In this document: positions 5,019 through 5,348 of the stretch, in pieces
Numbering within the stretch: the stretch's first letter is position 1
How the letters are laid out: each line of letters opens with the position of its first letter
Assembly: GCA_902767025.1 (NCBI GenBank)
Contig: CACXFZ010000074.1
Coordinates: forward strand, 1-5,348
Length of the DNA: 5,348 nucleotides
Source of the DNA: an uncultured Coriobacteriaceae bacterium
GTDB taxonomy: Bacteria; Actinomycetota; Coriobacteriia; Coriobacteriales; Eggerthellaceae
Reading direction: 5' to 3'
The notes under the pieces: model-generated
The model's input: only the letters and a program-made list of their open reading frames with translations
Told to the model about the DNA's origin: nothing
The model's database searches: none
Position numbers and translations under genes: made by a program

Positions 5019-5201
5019 TGGACCTGCCGGGTTGACTGTTGCTGCAGCCCCCTTCAACCTGCGGGCGCGGCGACGCTTCGCTGGCCGCGCTGGTTGCCTG
5101 GCGGAACCTGCGGGTGGGGTGGAGTCGTGGGTTCGGTGGACCTGTTCGCGGCATCGCTTCGCTCGCCGCTGGGGTGCTTCGTGCCTGGCGGAACATGCGC
5201 G
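5019..5201. repeat. Modular imperfect repeat with a conserved hairpin
   Basis: Four short modules recur. TGGACCTG is at 5019-5026 and 5137-5144. AACCTGCGGG is at 5056-5065 and 5105-5114, with a variant AACATGCGCG at 5192-5201. A hairpin with a 12-base loop containing CGCTTCGCT is at 5065-5090 (7-bp stem) and 5148-5169 (5-bp stem). TGCCTGGCGGAAC is at 5095-5107 and 5182-5194. The order TGGACCTG, hairpin, TGCCTGGCGGAAC, AACCTGCGGG occurs twice, at 5019-5114 and 5137-5201, so this is an imperfect duplicated unit. Confidence 0.7.
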
Positions 5202-5260
5202 GGGGGCTGTTGCGGCTCCGTGATGGGTAATGGGAAATCCGGGGCGTTCTGCCATGAAAA

Positions 5261-5275
5261 TGCACGCTGTGCACG
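5261..5275. repeat. TGCACG direct repeat pair
   Basis: TGCACG occurs at 5261-5266 and 5270-5275, three bases apart, also giving a TGCAC/GTGCA dyad with a 3-base loop. The same hexamer recurs at 5311-5316 and inverted at 5335-5340 inside the terminal inverted repeat. It may be a cluster of protein-binding half-sites. Confidence 0.45.
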
Positions 5276-5296
5276 CCGCTTGGGCCCGAGTGGCGC

Positions 5297-5348
5297 AAAA
5301 ACGCACGGTATGCACGTGGCGAAACGGCGAAACGCGTGCATACCGTGC
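5297..5348 (-). terminator. Likely minus-strand intrinsic terminator; perfect 14-bp inverted repeat
   Basis: GCACGGTATGCACG (5303-5316) is the exact reverse complement of 5335-5348. T5317-G5334 and G5318-C5333 can add two inner pairs. Read on the minus strand, the hairpin is followed by one G and then TTTTT (5301-5297), the form of an intrinsic terminator for a gene entering from the right. The 14-18 base loop is longer than usual. The window ends at the last paired base, so the full arm length and the neighbouring gene are unknown. Confidence 0.6.
5318..5333. repeat. Tandem GGCGAAAC x2 in the loop of the terminal inverted repeat
   Basis: GGCGAAAC is repeated exactly and without spacer at 5318-5325 and 5326-5333, and almost fills the space between the two inverted arms. 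One base (T or G) separates the pair from each arm. Confidence 0.85.

Larger units (their letters stand above)
4893..5296. other. Gene-free, hairpin-dense GC-rich tract
   Basis: No open frame here has recognisable protein sequence or a convincing ribosome site. The tract is instead a chain of short dyads: CTTGG/CCAAG (4896-4909), CGGCC/GGCCG (4920-4933), an 8-bp stem with one G-T pair (4958-4965 with 4972-4979), CCCGGC/GCCGGG (5013-5031), GCGCGGC/GCCGCGC (5065-5090) and GCGGC/GCCGC (5148-5169). Short modules recur between them, described separately. Bases 5222-5256 show nothing I can assign. It resembles a REP-like or decayed mobile intergenic element. GC-rich DNA makes some hairpins likely by chance. 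Confidence 0.6.

Noticed and set aside
5005..5223. Small plus- and minus-strand open frames in the 3' tract
   Set aside because: Their products are Arg/Ala/Pro-rich with no recognisable domain, several frames are open at once as expected in GC-rich DNA, and none has a good ribosome site.
5254..5348. Frame starting ATG at 5254 and open to the window edge
   Set aside because: There is no ribosome site, it runs through the terminal inverted repeat, and the peptide has no recognisable features.

Overview
The window is a GC-rich bacterial chromosome segment. Its alpha subunit, its L17 protein with a long acidic tail, and its general gene style point to a high-GC actinobacterial relative, most likely class Coriobacteriia (Eggerthellaceae-like). 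That placement comes from recognising protein sequence and codon use, not from a search, so it is moderate confidence.

Layout. (1) 1-1634 is the end of the ribosomal protein/alpha operon: rpoA (5' end outside the window), then rplQ 12 bases later, closed by a strong intrinsic terminator. (2) 1681-2517 is a lone ecfT, the membrane coupling subunit of an energy-coupling-factor vitamin/metal transporter. No ATPase gene lies next to it and no clear promoter of its own is visible. (3) 2569-2787, minus strand, encodes a 72-residue XRE-type repressor resembling restriction-modification controller proteins, convergent with ecfT. (4) 2788-3049 is an AT-rich divergent control region with two candidate plus-strand promoters and two ACAC/GTGT dyads. 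(5) 3050-4807 is a two-gene molybdenum cofactor operon, moeA then a mogA/moaB-family gene. (6) 4779-5348 is a gene-free, hairpin-dense tract. It opens with a 24-bp hairpin that has the mogA stop codon in its loop, continues with a 34-base-period direct repeat and shuffled short modules, and ends with a perfect 14-bp inverted repeat around two GGCGAAAC units. That last structure reads as a terminator for a minus-strand gene beyond the right edge.

How the parts relate. RpoA and L17 are core transcription and translation parts. MoeA and the MogA-family protein are expected to do the last two steps of molybdenum cofactor synthesis: MogA adenylylates molybdopterin and MoeA inserts molybdate. The small XRE protein is divergent from this pair and shares its control region, so it is the natural candidate regulator of itself and of the operon. 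That is inference. No complete new defence or mobile system is visible. The least explained parts are the control region at 2788-3049, the mogA-end hairpin and the structured tract at 4829-5348.
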